Below are positions 53,066 through 64,000 of a stretch of 64,000 nucleotides of DNA, piece after piece. The DNA is taken from assembly GCA_914767715.1 (NCBI GenBank), contig OU612065.1:19158001-19222000 (forward strand), given 5' to 3'. The stretch is from Membranipora membranacea (Eukaryota; Bryozoa; Gymnolaemata; Cheilostomatida; Membraniporidae). Made by a program: the position numbers and the translations under genes. Each line of letters opens with the position of its first letter. Within the stretch, counting starts at the first letter, position 1. The notes under the pieces were generated by a model. That model was given only the letters and a program-made list of their open reading frames with translations, ran no database searches and was not told the DNA's origin.

Positions 53066-56030
53066 GTTATTATGGCAACAAAAGAATTACAGACCTTTAT
53101 ATATTCTGCCTATTTTGTCAAAAGATTTTTGAAAAGCATATAAATAAATGTTTAATGATTTTCCTGACTGACATAAAAACTATTCACCCTCTTCAATCAG
53201 GATTCAGAAGTAATTACTCTTGCTCTGATGCTGTCATAAAGTGGTGTCATATGTGCTCCACCAAAAACAACAAAATAAAATAGTGTGTTATAGGAATTTT
53301 CTTGGACTTCTGTAAGGCTTTCAACTGTGTAAACCATGATATCTTGTTTAATAAACTCGCTTCCTATAAAATAATTGGTCCCACATTGAAGTTGATAAAA
53401 TCATTTCTTGATGACCGGCAACAATATGTATTTTACAATCAAATTGCTTCAGAAAAAAAAAACAATTAACATAGGTGGCCCACAGGGTTCAATTTTAGCT
53501 CAAACTTTATTTCTTGTGGTCATTAATGATATGTTAAATGTACCCCTGTCCTCAACTGATTATGCGTACGAAGACGATACTGTATTTATATGCCATCATA
53601 AAGGTCCACAGTCTCTGGAGGCTGGAGCAACATTGTAGGAGTGACTTGGGTGTCATCCAAGAATGGTGCTATAGAAATCGGATGACCATAAATATAAAAA
53701 AATCCCATTACCTTGTTTTCGACAATGCAAAACTTAAATTTGCTTTAAAATTCTCCAATACCACCCTGTTACAATTACAATCTTCTACCACCAAACTTCT
53801 CGGATTTACGATTAGTGATTCGATGTCATTTGTTAATCATATTGAATATATAAAAACTAAAATACAAAAAAATACCAATTTGTTACAATTATGCAGAACA
53901 TTTTTGACCACAAAATCAGCCAGACAGTTTTATTTTCAATTCATACATTGCCACATCATTAATGGAATAAAATTTTTCTTGAATATCAGTCCAAAATATC
54001 AGCTAGACTCACTTTATGTTTATCAACAAGCTGCTCAAAGAATTATTGCAAATATTCATTACAATCCAGTTCAATTTATCAAATACTTTTTTCTTATGTC
54101 GTACTTTAAAAATATTGCCACTTCCTAGTCGATATATATGTTAGTTCTTTCTATGCCTACTGAATATTGTATAACATCACACCTAGCTATATAAATGATC
54201 TTTTTCTTTCTAGAAATTGAAAATACCCCAAGCGCAATAATTTTCTCATTTTACCTCCTAAGGTAATGTCAAAGACCGATCCGAATATCAACATATTATA
54301 TACCGTTAGATAGCTAGCGAGCTACTGAAAATGAATACCTGAACAAAAACTTGATTCGATGACGTTGTGTTATTTTAGGGAGAAAATGAGGCAGAAAACG
54401 CTGTTTTTGTCAATGCAGATGGAGGAGTCAAATTAATTGAAAGAAATTTCAAAACAGGTGGAATGTATACTTAGAGATTACGTTCATCATAAAATTTGAT
54501 TTTCTCTGATATATGACTAGTCTAAATTGACTTTTTACGTCACGCCATACAATGCATTGTTTTTGTGAAGCCATGAAAATATGTGAAATTTCAATCATTA
54601 ATTCACAACAGATCATAGGCTCGAAACAAAATTAATTATGATAATCTCTTAGAGTACTCTTACAATGTCATATACATTGACTTTCAAAAATTTAGCTTGC
54701 ATATTGCAATGACAGTAGACTCTCGAATACGGCTAATATTTCCGCCACCTTTGCATAACGTCAAACATGCTGTCCAAATAACCATTATTGTGGCCAAACA
54801 AAGTTTTTTCGAAAGTTCGCACATACAAAGCCGCTTTCATTAACCATGGTGCACAAAGGAAATGCCAACAGAATTTTTCATTGCATCTTCATTTTTCTTA
54901 AATTTAACGCAAAAGAATGCCAAAAAACACCTCAAAAGTCCCTAAAAACACCTAAAAAGACCTTCAAAATAGCTGTTTTTTGGCATTCTTTTGCGTTAAA
55001 TTCAAGAAGAATGAAGATGCAATGAAAAATTCTGTTGGCATTTCCTGTGTGCACCATGGTTAATGAAAGCGGCTTCGTATGTGAGAGCTCTCAGAAAAAA
55101 CTTTGTTTGGCCACAATAATGGTTATTTGGACAGCATGTTTGACGTTATGCAAAGGTGGCGAAAACATTAGCTGTATTCGAAAGTCTACTGTCATCGCAA
55201 TATGCAAGCTAATTTGTTGAAAGTCAACGTATATGACATTGTAAGAGTACTCTAAGAGATTATCATAATTAATTTTGTTTCGAGCCTATGATCTGTTGTG
55301 AATTAATGATTGAAATTTCACATATTTTCATGGCTTCACAAAAACAATGCATTGTATGGCGTGACGTAAAAAGTCCATTTAGACTAGTCATATATCAGAG
55401 AAAATCAAATTTTATGATGAACGTAATCTCTAAGTATACATTCCACCTGTTTTGAAATTTCTTGCAATTAATTTGACTCCTCCATCTGCATTGACAAAAA
55501 CAGCGTTTTCTGCCTCATTTTCTCCCTAAAATGGCACAACGTCATCGAATCAAGTTTTTGTTCAGGTATTCATTTTCAGTAGCTCGCCAGCTATCCAACG
55601 GTATATGATATGTTGATATTCGGATCGGTCTTTGACATTACCCTAAGGATAAACTAAACATTGCAATTGCTTCATCTTTTAATAATCTTCCTTTGTCAAT
55701 ACGCTCACAGCCTCACTGAGCAAAGTAACATCATTTAAATCTGGCGTATTCAAATATCTTTTGTTTTAATTATAACATTATCTTTTTATCTCTGCAAGTT
55801 GCAACAAGTTTTGCCTCTGGACAATACTATAATGGAAATATCTTAACTTTCTTTTTTATTTCTCTTCTCAAAGATATCTTATCTATTTCCACCTCACTGC
55901 TGAAACATTTGAACTCATCTTTATTCTCAAGCTTTCCTTTTTTTCCTCTTTTCCTTTTCCTCTTTTTTTCCGCCACTATTCGGAAAACATTCCGCTACTG
56001 GAATGAAGTAGACTGCCAATAAAAGTGTTA
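53066..56030 (+). mobile_element. Degraded LINE, interrupted by a foldback element
   Basis: RT region of the same family as the LINE at 30119: NYRPLYILPILSKDF, SGFRSN, FLDFCKAFN, GGPQGSILAQTLF, YEDD in place of YADD, SKSHYLVF, and TKSARQFYFQFIHC, in shifting frames. The frame continues to LPP at 54258, jumps the foldback (54262-55642), and resumes DKLNIAIASSFNNLPLSIRS, aligned with DNLNHKIATNFNILPSSLRS of the other copy. The 3' end near 56030 (TGGAATGAAG...CAATAAAAGTG) matches the other element's end. 5'-truncated. Confidence 0.85.
54262..55642. mobile_element. 1.38-kb foldback element, ~668-bp arms
   Basis: The arms 54262-54929 and 54974-55642 are reverse complements with scattered mismatches, around a 44-bp spacer. 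The ends are GGTAATGTCAAAGACCGATC and its complement. It is flanked by the 4-bp direct repeat CTAA (54258-54261, 55643-55646). No coding capacity. It lies inside the LINE at 53066, so it is younger than that insertion. Confidence 0.92.
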
Positions 56031-57560
56031 AAAAAAAGCAAGACATTTTCCATAACAATGCCACTTGAGAAACAGGTTACCACTGTTAGCCAAGCAGTGC
56101 CAAAGCCACCAATACTGAAAAGTGGTTTCTATACATGGAATAAGAGTTTTGACAGAATTATAATGTATATACAGGATAAAAATTTATGGAATAATAATAA
56201 TGTTTGATCATACTCAACAAATACCTCAGTGATTCAAACAGATAAAATAAGTGTGAGGCTGCATATAACTGTTCAGGATGTATTCAGACCTCAGACTTAT
56301 AACGAGGAGAGTTCTCTAACTAACGACAGCTAGCTAGGCCAACAGTTAAGGGTACTCCTTATCACTGGCAACGTATCTAGATGATAAATATTGCCGTGTG
56401 TCCCACAACATCATTGTTATTCACCTCTTAACATAGATCTGGAGCTGATATTAACAGAGAACAATATGATATGATATAGAAATTAGGGGAAGAGAAGAAC
56501 ATCTTATATTCCTACAGCTTTTGTCTTGTCTCCCCCTTTTATTTTTAAGCTGTTTTTTTCTGTCAATGAATGAGACATTAGAAAAATTGATTGTAAACTA
56601 ACAACAAAAGTATATATTATTATAAATAAACAAACTTCAAACTTATCCACGATGCAATGATAAAAATTTGGCTTCTCACCTAAAACACTGACCATGTAGC
56701 CAAAATAATATTTACCACACATTGTTTTGCCTCACATCTTTCAGGTTTTTGACAAGTTTTGTTTGCTTCTCAACATATATGTTGGTCGGAAAGAGGACAA
56801 AATGTACAAAATCGTCCTGTCGGAAACTTGTTTTCAAATATAATTAATCTCACCACTCCCGATACCAATAATACTGTTGAATGTGTAGACTTCTGTATGC
56901 GCAAGGCAAAAAAGCAGGAATTTGACGCTTTGTATTGGTTTTAAGGTAAAAATTTAAGATAGCAATAATTAGACAAGTGCCATCAGTGCCAGGGGATTGG
57001 TGCTGCACCCTGGTGCGAATAGCAAAGTGGATAGCCTATACCAGCAAGCAACCAGCAATACATTGGCCTAATCCTAAATTAACTTAGACAAATATTGTTA
57101 TTCAGTAGTAAATAAAGAGCGTTTCTGTTTATAAGCTGCATTTACTCATTTATTGATGACTGGAAATAGTTCACATTCACAGCTCAAAGAGAACTTAAAA
57201 TTCTTGCTCAATAATTGGTAGATATAAATCCTGATCTTCAAGGACTGTTTTGCTTTAGCAAAGGAAGCTAAGAGGTGGGGGCGGCGGGGAGTGACATTGA
57301 GGTCAATCCCACAGCTGGCGAAATAAGGATACGACCCAGTTCCTCCCTTGAGTTAGAAATTTGATAGGCTCCTGTCATTTAGCCTTTTTTGTATTACTGT
57401 ATTACTGTATTACTTTATAGCAAAATTTACAAAAATAATAGTGCTTTGAAAAAAATTGTTTAATATGAACAAGTTTAGTTGTTGAGCATATCTCTGAGTC
57501 ACCACCTTAAATTATCAAAGAAACTAGAACGAAAGCACAAAGAGTCTGAAGAATCTCCAG
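56031..57560. other. Intergenic, no gene recognised
   Basis: AT-rich, with a short ATTACTGT tandem near 57393-57415. Open frames up to 72 codons lack support. Confidence 0.4.
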
Positions 57561-57566
57561 TCCTAG

Positions 57567-57613
57567 CCAATGTGTTGGCCCTCCCCACCCACCGATCAGA
57601 GCCAACACATTGG
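57567..57613. repeat. 13-bp inverted repeat beside SINE
   Basis: CCAATGTGTTGGC (57567-57579) and GCCAACACATTGG (57601-57613), exact, around 21 bp. Immediately upstream of the SINE. Confidence 0.6.
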
Positions 57614-57614
57614 A

Positions 57615-57800
57615 TTAGGAGGTGGCTCAGTTGGTTAGAGAGCCTTTCCTTCAGCATTCAAATTTTGAAGATCGTGGGTTCGAATCCCACTGCAGTCCAT
57701 TTACTACTGGGGTTTGGTTGTCCCCCAGGTGTGCTCCAACCTGCCTGCCTGCAAACAGAGAGCAAACTGACGCAGATATTGCAGCCTCACCACTAATGCA
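57615..57800 (+). mobile_element. tRNA-derived SINE
   Basis: A-box region TGGCTCAGTTGGTTAGAG, B box GTGGGTTCGAATCCCAC, then a body with CCCAGGTGTGCTCC and CCTGCCTGCC shared with 20790-20995. A good Pol III internal promoter, but with an expanded spacer and no closing stem, so not a tRNA gene. Confidence 0.85.
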
Positions 57801-57804
57801 CTAA

Positions 57805-58540
57805 AATTTCGCCGCCTATGCTTCGGGATGTGGCGAGTGATAAGACATGAGACATCTGATTTTAATCAACCTTTTTAATCAACCATGACTACTCCAGGCC
57901 TCCCTCCCTCCCTCGTCGGGGGGCCGTCGGGCGAGGGGCAAAAGTCTGGGGGGCTCAGACTACTCCAGGCCTACCATGAGTCACATTTGACACAGATTTA
58001 CATACTGCTACACAACTAAATACCTAAAATAGATGATGGCCAATATATGAACTGATCAAGAACGTCATAATTTTTATACAATCTCTTATACATTATGCAT
58101 CGTTTGGTCTCAAGGTAAGCCCTCACCTTACAACAAGAGGCAAAAGCTGATGTAAAGTGTGTTTGTGTTATTGTTTGTGTTATTTGGACACAGGAGTATT
58201 ACCTGTATCAATGTATTTTAAGTAAGCAGGGAGAAGAAGAAACAAGACAAGACAAAGACAAACGGACAACAATGACTTGAATCCACAAACCCTATAGCGA
58301 CAAACACCTGTCAATGTCTACACCATCTGCCCATGGTTATTTACTGATGTCTAATCATGATGTCTAGATTTATCTGTTGTGTGACATTTGATGGTTTTCC
58401 TTCCTTCACTGTGTGCTAGCATTATATTAACCACTGATGGGCTTTTGATACCCCTTATATTGTTATTCTAATCGTGTCAATGAACTGCGAAATGACTTTA
58501 TATTGTTTCTGTAAAATAAAGAGGTATATTAATGATTCCA
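57805..58540. other. Intergenic with GC-rich repeat
   Basis: A GC-rich patch at 57890-57975 carries GACTACTCCAGGCCT twice. No gene. Confidence 0.4.
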
Positions 58541-58544
58541 TGTC

Positions 58545-59010
58545 AAAATGCCATTGGGACAAAATGCCATTGGGACAAAATGCCATTGGGACAAAATGCC
58601 ATTGTCATAATGCCATGGCCATAATGCCATGGCCATAATGCCATGGCCATAATGCCATAGGTGAAAACACCACCTTTTAATGCCAAAATACCAGTTGTAC
58701 AAAACGCCAGTTGTGTCAAAATACCAGTGGATATAAAGCCAGATGTGTCAAAATACCAGTGGATATAAAGCCAGATTGGACATAATACCATGCGGGACAA
58801 CATACCATATCCCAAAATACCATTGCCAAAATGCCAAAATATATAACCAAAGGAGATCAAGCACCATTGTATTTTTTTTAGTCACATTACAGCTGCGGGT
58901 TGCTTGATCATAGTAGGGGGTGGTTCAGTTGGTTAGAGCCATCTCCTTCACTGTTCAAGTCTCAAAGTTTCTTCGTTCAATTTCAATGATATCTGGGGTT
59001 TGTTGGGATC
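58545..59010 (+). repeat. Composite tandem repeat + SINE, left inverted arm
   Basis: Diverged 14-16-bp tandem units (AAAATGCCATTGGGAC, CATAATGCCATGGC, AAAATACCAGTTGT) at 58550-58835, then ~80 bp of spacer, then a SINE head (TGGTTCAGTTGGTTAGAG, 58920) without a good B box. The whole ~450-bp block recurs inverted at 61580-62035. The long open frame on the minus strand is a by-product of the repeats. Confidence 0.85.
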
Positions 59011-60159
59011 CACAAACTGAGAGCTAGTAACTTGTAATAAATATTTCCCAACCATTCTTTAGAATAATATGACAATAACTTTGGATTATTACCAATTTTT
59101 TTTTGAAAGCCAAGTCTTGACTCATCGCTGCCCTAGAGACTCATGCTTACTAATGACATTCATAAGACTACGATGATTGAACATAGAGCAGGTTATCTCT
59201 GTGTTTATTAGTTGTATAAAAAGTTACAGTTACAACTAACAGGAAGGAAAAACTCTGTTCACCCAAAATGAACTTTCACAGTAGGCCATGGCCATAGTAT
59301 TCAGCAAAGCCATTTAATAGGGGCTTGTGACTCACAGGATGTTCACAACTTGAATTTCATGTTGTAAATTTAGTATAAATGATGATGGATATGGATAAGT
59401 TTCTAACATCTCTTCTGACCATATACACATTCAACAAAATTTGTTTTCCTACTCGAGGGTATGAAAGCTACATAGTCTACAGAGCCGTTTCGTCAAAATG
59501 TGGTGTTACTATGCAGAGCTTTTGTTTCTCTTAAATAGGTATGTAATGTAACTTCTTTTGATTCCATTTAAAAAGAATGTTGAGAATTTTATATGTTCAA
59601 CCCAAAAATTTACTGGTTTAATTACGATAAACCACCAAAGTTGCCTTCCACCTGCAATGGACTGCGTAAAATGCACAGGACACACAATTACGTCCCATTT
59701 ACTATGGAAAATCTAACAATAATCATTCAGATAGCACAAGCATTTAAGCTGTAATACACAGCAAAGAACTTGTTATACAGAACCTTTGCCACAAAATTAA
59801 GAACTATTGGCGAATTAAAAAATGATTTTGCTACCCACCGGACTGAAAACATATTGACAAACTTATAACAAACTATAACATAACTTGTGTAAATTAAATT
59901 AAGTAATATAACGAAATGTGTGACTATTGTAGTGTAGAACAAAATTCTCCTATACCGATATGTATGCCAAAATATAACCCACCAGTGTTGTGATGCGCAG
60001 GTCGGCGTACAGGAATCCTGAAAAAAATTTTGACTAAAGACTAAAGCAAGTTGAGTTGAAGCCAATATTTTTATATTCTTATTAGATCCCGGACCAGAAA
60101 TTGTGAAACCAAAATAATTATTTTATATTATCTATTACTATTATTAAATCCGAACATAA
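59011..60159. other. Intergenic between inverted arms
   Basis: AT-rich, no gene supported. Confidence 0.35.
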
Positions 60160-60960
60160 AAATGTGCACCTTAGATTTATGTGTTATTATAAGAAATTAT
60201 ACAATAACAAAATTGTTACAGAAATATCTGACACCAACTTTCAATGGAAAACCAAGCTCATGCATTGATAATGCCAGCAACAAAATTAGTGCCAGAAAGC
60301 ATCAACGTCCTACTATCAAGAAACCTTGGATGACTAAGCAGTTATTTACACTCACCAAAGAGGGTACTAAACTTCACAAAATAAGCAAAAAGCATTCAAA
60401 AACCATAGAGGAAATTTAAAAATCATTGTAACAAATTTGGTATTAGATGGGCGCAGTACAACTAACACAATCAATATTATAATGGAACAACTGTACGGCC
60501 ATTTTATTGATGGAAGAATCACCCAGGGTTAAATTTTATATCTTTCAAAAGCTTTTGATACAATAAACCACAGCTTTCTAATAAGTAAACAGATATTTTT
60601 TTCAGATATTATCCCCCTCATAGCGACTGTAGGAAAATTATCTTTTAAATAGAAAACAGTTTGTATTGGTAAATGAATTAAGTCGGTTTACTGCCTGTCA
60701 TGATCGGTGCTCCCTAGGGTTCGGTTCTCGGCCAGCACTATTTATAATTTATAATGTTGACCTTTTAAATGTATAACCTGATCTAAATTGAAATTTTTTT
60801 GCTGACAATCCTGATAATTTTAGCACTGAACCTGAAATTACGAAGAGCAATTTACCTCTGATAAATGAATGGTGTATCACCAACTGTCTTGTCATAAACT
60901 ATGAGAATACCTTTTTGAGACCTCGAACAACATTTTTAACCAGAAGATTAACAGCTCATA
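60160..60960 (+). mobile_element. Dead LINE fragment
   Basis: Readable pieces are KKPWMTKQLFTLTKEGTKLH (pre-RT linker), YLSKAFDTINHSFL (RT catalytic block), LGFGSRPALFIIYNVDLLN, and a degraded YADD region, in several frames with stops. It lies between two inverted composite repeats. Confidence 0.75.
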
Positions 60961-61579
60961 TTCCGGAACTTTTTTAGAAGAAAGAGGAACAGCATAACTA
61001 TCTATGAACATTTTAGAAGCCTGAAAAAGGAATTAGATTTAACCCTGATGATGATACAAGCACTCGGTCCAGCCATTGAGCAGAATCTGGGCCACGCAAG
61101 TGACAGCCAGATAGGACTCTGTGTGACATCAAGGGAATTAAACCAGGGGTCACAGTTCTCATATTTTTGAAAAACTAAAAATCATGCCATTACAAATGCT
61201 TTGTGAATATAAAGTTTTGAAACTTTTATTTATTTCATACTCAATTCAAAATATTTTCAATATGATAACAAACCTTGAATACAACGCTTGATCCAACAAA
61301 CTTGAATTTATGAAAACCAATAACAAGCGAGGAGAGAGGTCCTTGTTAAGAAATTGCATAGGCTTGTTCAAAAAGTTCATACCGGAGGTGTGGGTAGGGC
61401 CAGAGTGCAATCATGCTAGCCTTCATGACGCCGGTAATAGCATCAGAAAAGACCAGTCAAAACCCTTCAAGCCAAGACATAAAGTTGGTCAAATTTAGAG
61501 TGTCAATTAACTTGCCATAACCCACAGAGTTGGCGACTTGACGGCGCAATATTTGGTTGCAATTTCTGCAACACACACT
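60961..61579. other. Intergenic between dead LINE and right arm
   Basis: No gene recognised. AT-rich sequence. Confidence 0.35.
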
Positions 61580-62035
61580 AGCCTTCAGAACAATGGGGCC
61601 CAACTACCCCAAAAGAAAAAAATTCAAATGTAGAAACTTCGAGACTTGAACAGTGAAGGAGATGGCTCTAACCAACTGAACCACCCCCTACTCTGATCGA
61701 GCAATCCGCAGCTGTAATGTGACTAAAAAAAAGTACAACGTGGCTTGATCTCCTTTGGTTATATATTTTGGCAATGGTATTTTGGGATATGGTATGTTGT
61801 CCCGCATGGTATTATGTCCAATCTGGCTTTATATCCATTGGTATTTTGACACATCTGGCTTTATATCCACTGGTTTTTTGACACAACTGGCGTTTTGTAC
61901 AACTGGTATTTTGGCATTGGTATATTGTGCAGTGGTGTTTTCACCTATGGCATTATGGCCATGGCATTATGACAATGGCATTATGGCAATGGCATTTTGT
62001 CCCAATGGCATTTTGGCCATGGCATTATGGCCGGG
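61580..62035 (-). repeat. Composite tandem repeat + SINE, right inverted arm
   Basis: Reverse complement of 58545-59010: SINE head at ~61645-61690 (minus strand), the CACATTACAGCTGCGG spacer, then the tandem units to ~62030. The two arms differ at scattered bases and in unit number. Confidence 0.85.
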
Positions 62036-62952
62036 TATCTATATGAATATAAATTCTGGAGATAGATTGAAATAAACTTGTATTTGAAAATAGGTTGGCA
62101 GAAGTCAAATTTGAATGTTTAAATTGATAGACATGGCAACTAATCTGGTCAGGACTAGTGATTCTCTATCAAAAATGCTGCAATGCAACATTTTCCCAAA
62201 TTTATGTGGTGGTACCTTGGTCTAGTGTTAGAAATCAAAAGAAAATTTGGTTTTGAAATGCTTACAATTACCGACAACTTGAGATATCAGTGTTATCATC
62301 ATTGTTTTAGTTTTGTTGTTGATATTACACAGGCATTTCACAATGGTTTTGTGTTGTAGCCTTTGTAAATTCCTACCGATTTTGACATATGACTTCGACA
62401 TTTTTTGGTTTATCATGTTAGGGGCTAAGTTCCTTCCAGTTTTATAAAGATCTGTTAAAAAATTTTCCATGACTATTATGATTGTGTATTGTATCAGCAA
62501 TCCGCATGGAGGTGCTTCGGATTTGCTCCAGTGAGTCTAGAAATTTGCTATGATATGATGAATATTGCTGCGACAGAGATACTGGTGAAGGTCAATATCA
62601 CAGAGATATCGGTCATTACCAGTTATCTGACCGGATAACGGAAACTCTCCTATTGAAAGTGGAAAGAGAAGTTGAAAAAATCCCAAAACCCAACGGGAGT
62701 ACAGACTAAAAGACTTGGGTAAAGAATGAACCCTTATTTATTTTTTTACTCTGCGACAGTAAGCTTGCGTTGGGTTTGAAAATTCGCTGAATGCGGACAA
62801 AAAAGGCTTGGAGGATTGGGCTAGGCTATGCCAGAAATGTCGCACAACTAATGGACTATAAATAATAATACTTATTCAAAAGTTTCTATTTTTTTTTAAT
62901 AATTATGAGAAGCAGATATTGAATATTGCACATAAAACACAAAGAAAGTGAG
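62036..62952. other. Intergenic, no gene recognised
   Basis: AT-rich. No coding region supported. Confidence 0.35.
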
Positions 62953-63113
62953 GATACCCCAACTTTGATAGACGAGCCAGACTCCTGGAGTATTCAAACA
63001 CCATCAATGAGGTTGGGTACCAACTCCAAAAACAAAACAAGCTGCTACACCTCGAGATATGGATGATGGCGCTTACCGAAATAGAAAGAAATGACATGAA
63101 TTTCTACAGATAG
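62953..63113 (+). CDS. Candidate terminal exon (53 codons)
   Basis: After an AG, the frame reads YPNFDRRARLLEYSNTINEV, then a charged amphipathic stretch (LQKQNKLLHLEIWMMALTEI) and a TAG. The composition looks like a real helical protein end, and an upstream stop would force splicing into it. No upstream exon was found and no family recognised. Confidence 0.25.
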
Positions 63114-63326
63114 TGTTCTAACTTTCTTTTGAGGTCTGTTCATAGTTTCATATGATGGAAGCTAAGAATCAATCCATAGATGTTCCCTATTTAACATAAA
63201 GATAACTATAATATATGTGATTTCAATATAGTACAGAATAATCATTGTGAGAAGTCAGGATATTCAAATGAACAGTAGTTGTGCTCTCACGGTTAGTGAA
63301 ACCTAAACCAAGAGTTGTCTACTCAG

Positions 63327-63485
63327 GACTATGGTGGAGACACAGCTAATTGCACACAATCAAGGTTCAATCATGATCATATTGAATTTTTGACCTGCAG
63401 TGTATGTAATTACTATTATATTAGAGGGAACCTACTACCTGATCATTGTGAATATTGGAAGTTGATCAACTGTTTTCCATGTAAT
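63327..63485 (+). CDS. Candidate Cys-rich internal exon (53 codons)
   Basis: Bounded by CTACTCAG and GTAAGT, open in phase 0 across exactly 53 codons. Cysteine spacing is C-x14-C-x2-C-x13-C-x7-C-x2-C (ending LINCFPCN), with an aromatic run NYYYIRG. It could be part of a secreted cysteine-rich or zinc-binding domain whose other exons lie beyond the window. Family not recognised. Confidence 0.3.
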
Positions 63486-64000
63486 GTAAGTATGTACTTA
63501 CTGTGAATACAAGTTCTCTGATTAAAGGGCACCCACTGGGTAGACCATTCTGAGTTTTAAGGGTTTAAGGTTTGGCCAGGACCATAATTCATTCATGAGA
63601 TCCTTCTAGGCCTCTAATTCACCCGCTCCTCTCCTGTACAGCAGTGAGTTACATATCTATCCAATCCAATACAAGGTATACACTGACCAAGGAGTAAGGA
63701 GTACTCCTTGCACTGACTGTAGTACCAATGAGCCCCCTCCCACTGTCTGCACTAATTATCTATGAACATTAAATTATAACAGTTACAAACATAATGGGCC
63801 ACTAAGATTGCAAGCCTGTGCTTTTACTATATCTAGCACACCTCTCATATTATTGTGTAGGCAAATTACAAAGGTTTTCAAGCCCTAAGGGCCTAACTTA
63901 AGGCTGCAAACAGTGGAGTGGCAGTTGATAATGAAGGTTCAACAAATGATCCCCTCATATCCTCGTGATGCTATTTATTTCATTACATGCATGTGTGATT
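63486..64000. other. Window end, no further feature
   Basis: Contains AAGGAGTAAGGAGTACTCCTTG, a short palindrome near 63690. No gene seen. Confidence 0.35.

Noticed and set aside
55035-55220. 61-codon frame starting MAFPVCTMVNES
   Set aside because: Lies within the right arm of the foldback element and has no counterpart of protein-like conservation in the left arm.
57615-57690. tRNA gene on the plus strand
   Set aside because: Extra-long spacer between the boxes and no cloverleaf; part of the same SINE family.
58543-58860. 105-codon minus-strand frame rich in Gly, Trp and Met, with a similar frame at 61755-62075
   Set aside because: Both are translations of the diverged 14-16-bp tandem repeat and mirror each other in the inverted arms; not a protein family.

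Overview
This is a 64 kb piece of AT-rich animal nuclear DNA. Most genes are split by GT-AG introns, and repeats are dense (non-LTR retrotransposons, tRNA-derived SINEs, small inverted-repeat elements). The gene set includes a motile-cilium protein (CFAP91), an ER targeting protein (TMEM208), a cytochrome P450, a secreted reeler-domain protein and a secreted 'short-chain collagen C4-like' protein. The last family is best known from sponges, so I lean towards a sponge or another early-branching marine invertebrate. This is an inference; nothing in the window fixes the species.

Layout. 1-7 kb: an intronless F-box/LRR gene (2283-3824, +) flanked by two direct copies of an ~85-bp hairpin repeat, then a 350-bp mobile element. 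7.0-12.1 kb: CFAP91 in 11 exons (+). 12.5-15.8 kb: a dead and a live copy of the C4-like secreted gene (-). 16.4-20.3 kb: a mobile element, a 12-bp minisatellite, two tandem hairpins, then a TATA-driven seven-exon gene (+) that reads as a secreted, membrane-free NPC1 middle luminal domain. 21.3-27.0 kb: a complete nine-exon cytochrome P450 (+), tail to tail with a 705-residue Arg-rich protein of unknown function (27.2-36.7 kb, -). Intron 2 of that gene holds a ~5 kb LINE inserted in the opposite orientation. 40-41 kb: a basic Ser/Pro-rich protein (+). 43.4-44.6 kb: a 5'-truncated LINE (-). 45.5-52.8 kb: TMEM208 (+) and a reeler gene (-), with traces of an old tandem duplication in which each copy kept one of the two genes. 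53-56 kb: a degraded LINE split by a 1.38-kb foldback element. 57.5-62 kb: SINEs and tandem repeats arranged as two large inverted arms around another dead LINE. 62-64 kb: only two isolated exon-like open frames.

The coding models (CFAP91, C4-like, NPC1-like, P450, Arg-rich, TMEM208, reeler) were built by hand from splice signals. In each, all exon phases join without an internal stop. I see no sign that the genes form one pathway. The most notable signals are the free-standing NPC1-like domain, three copies of a ~360-bp element each with a 9-bp target duplication, a 35-bp palindrome with its own perfect 9-bp target duplication, and the foldback element whose insertion can be proven from the reading frame of the LINE it interrupts.
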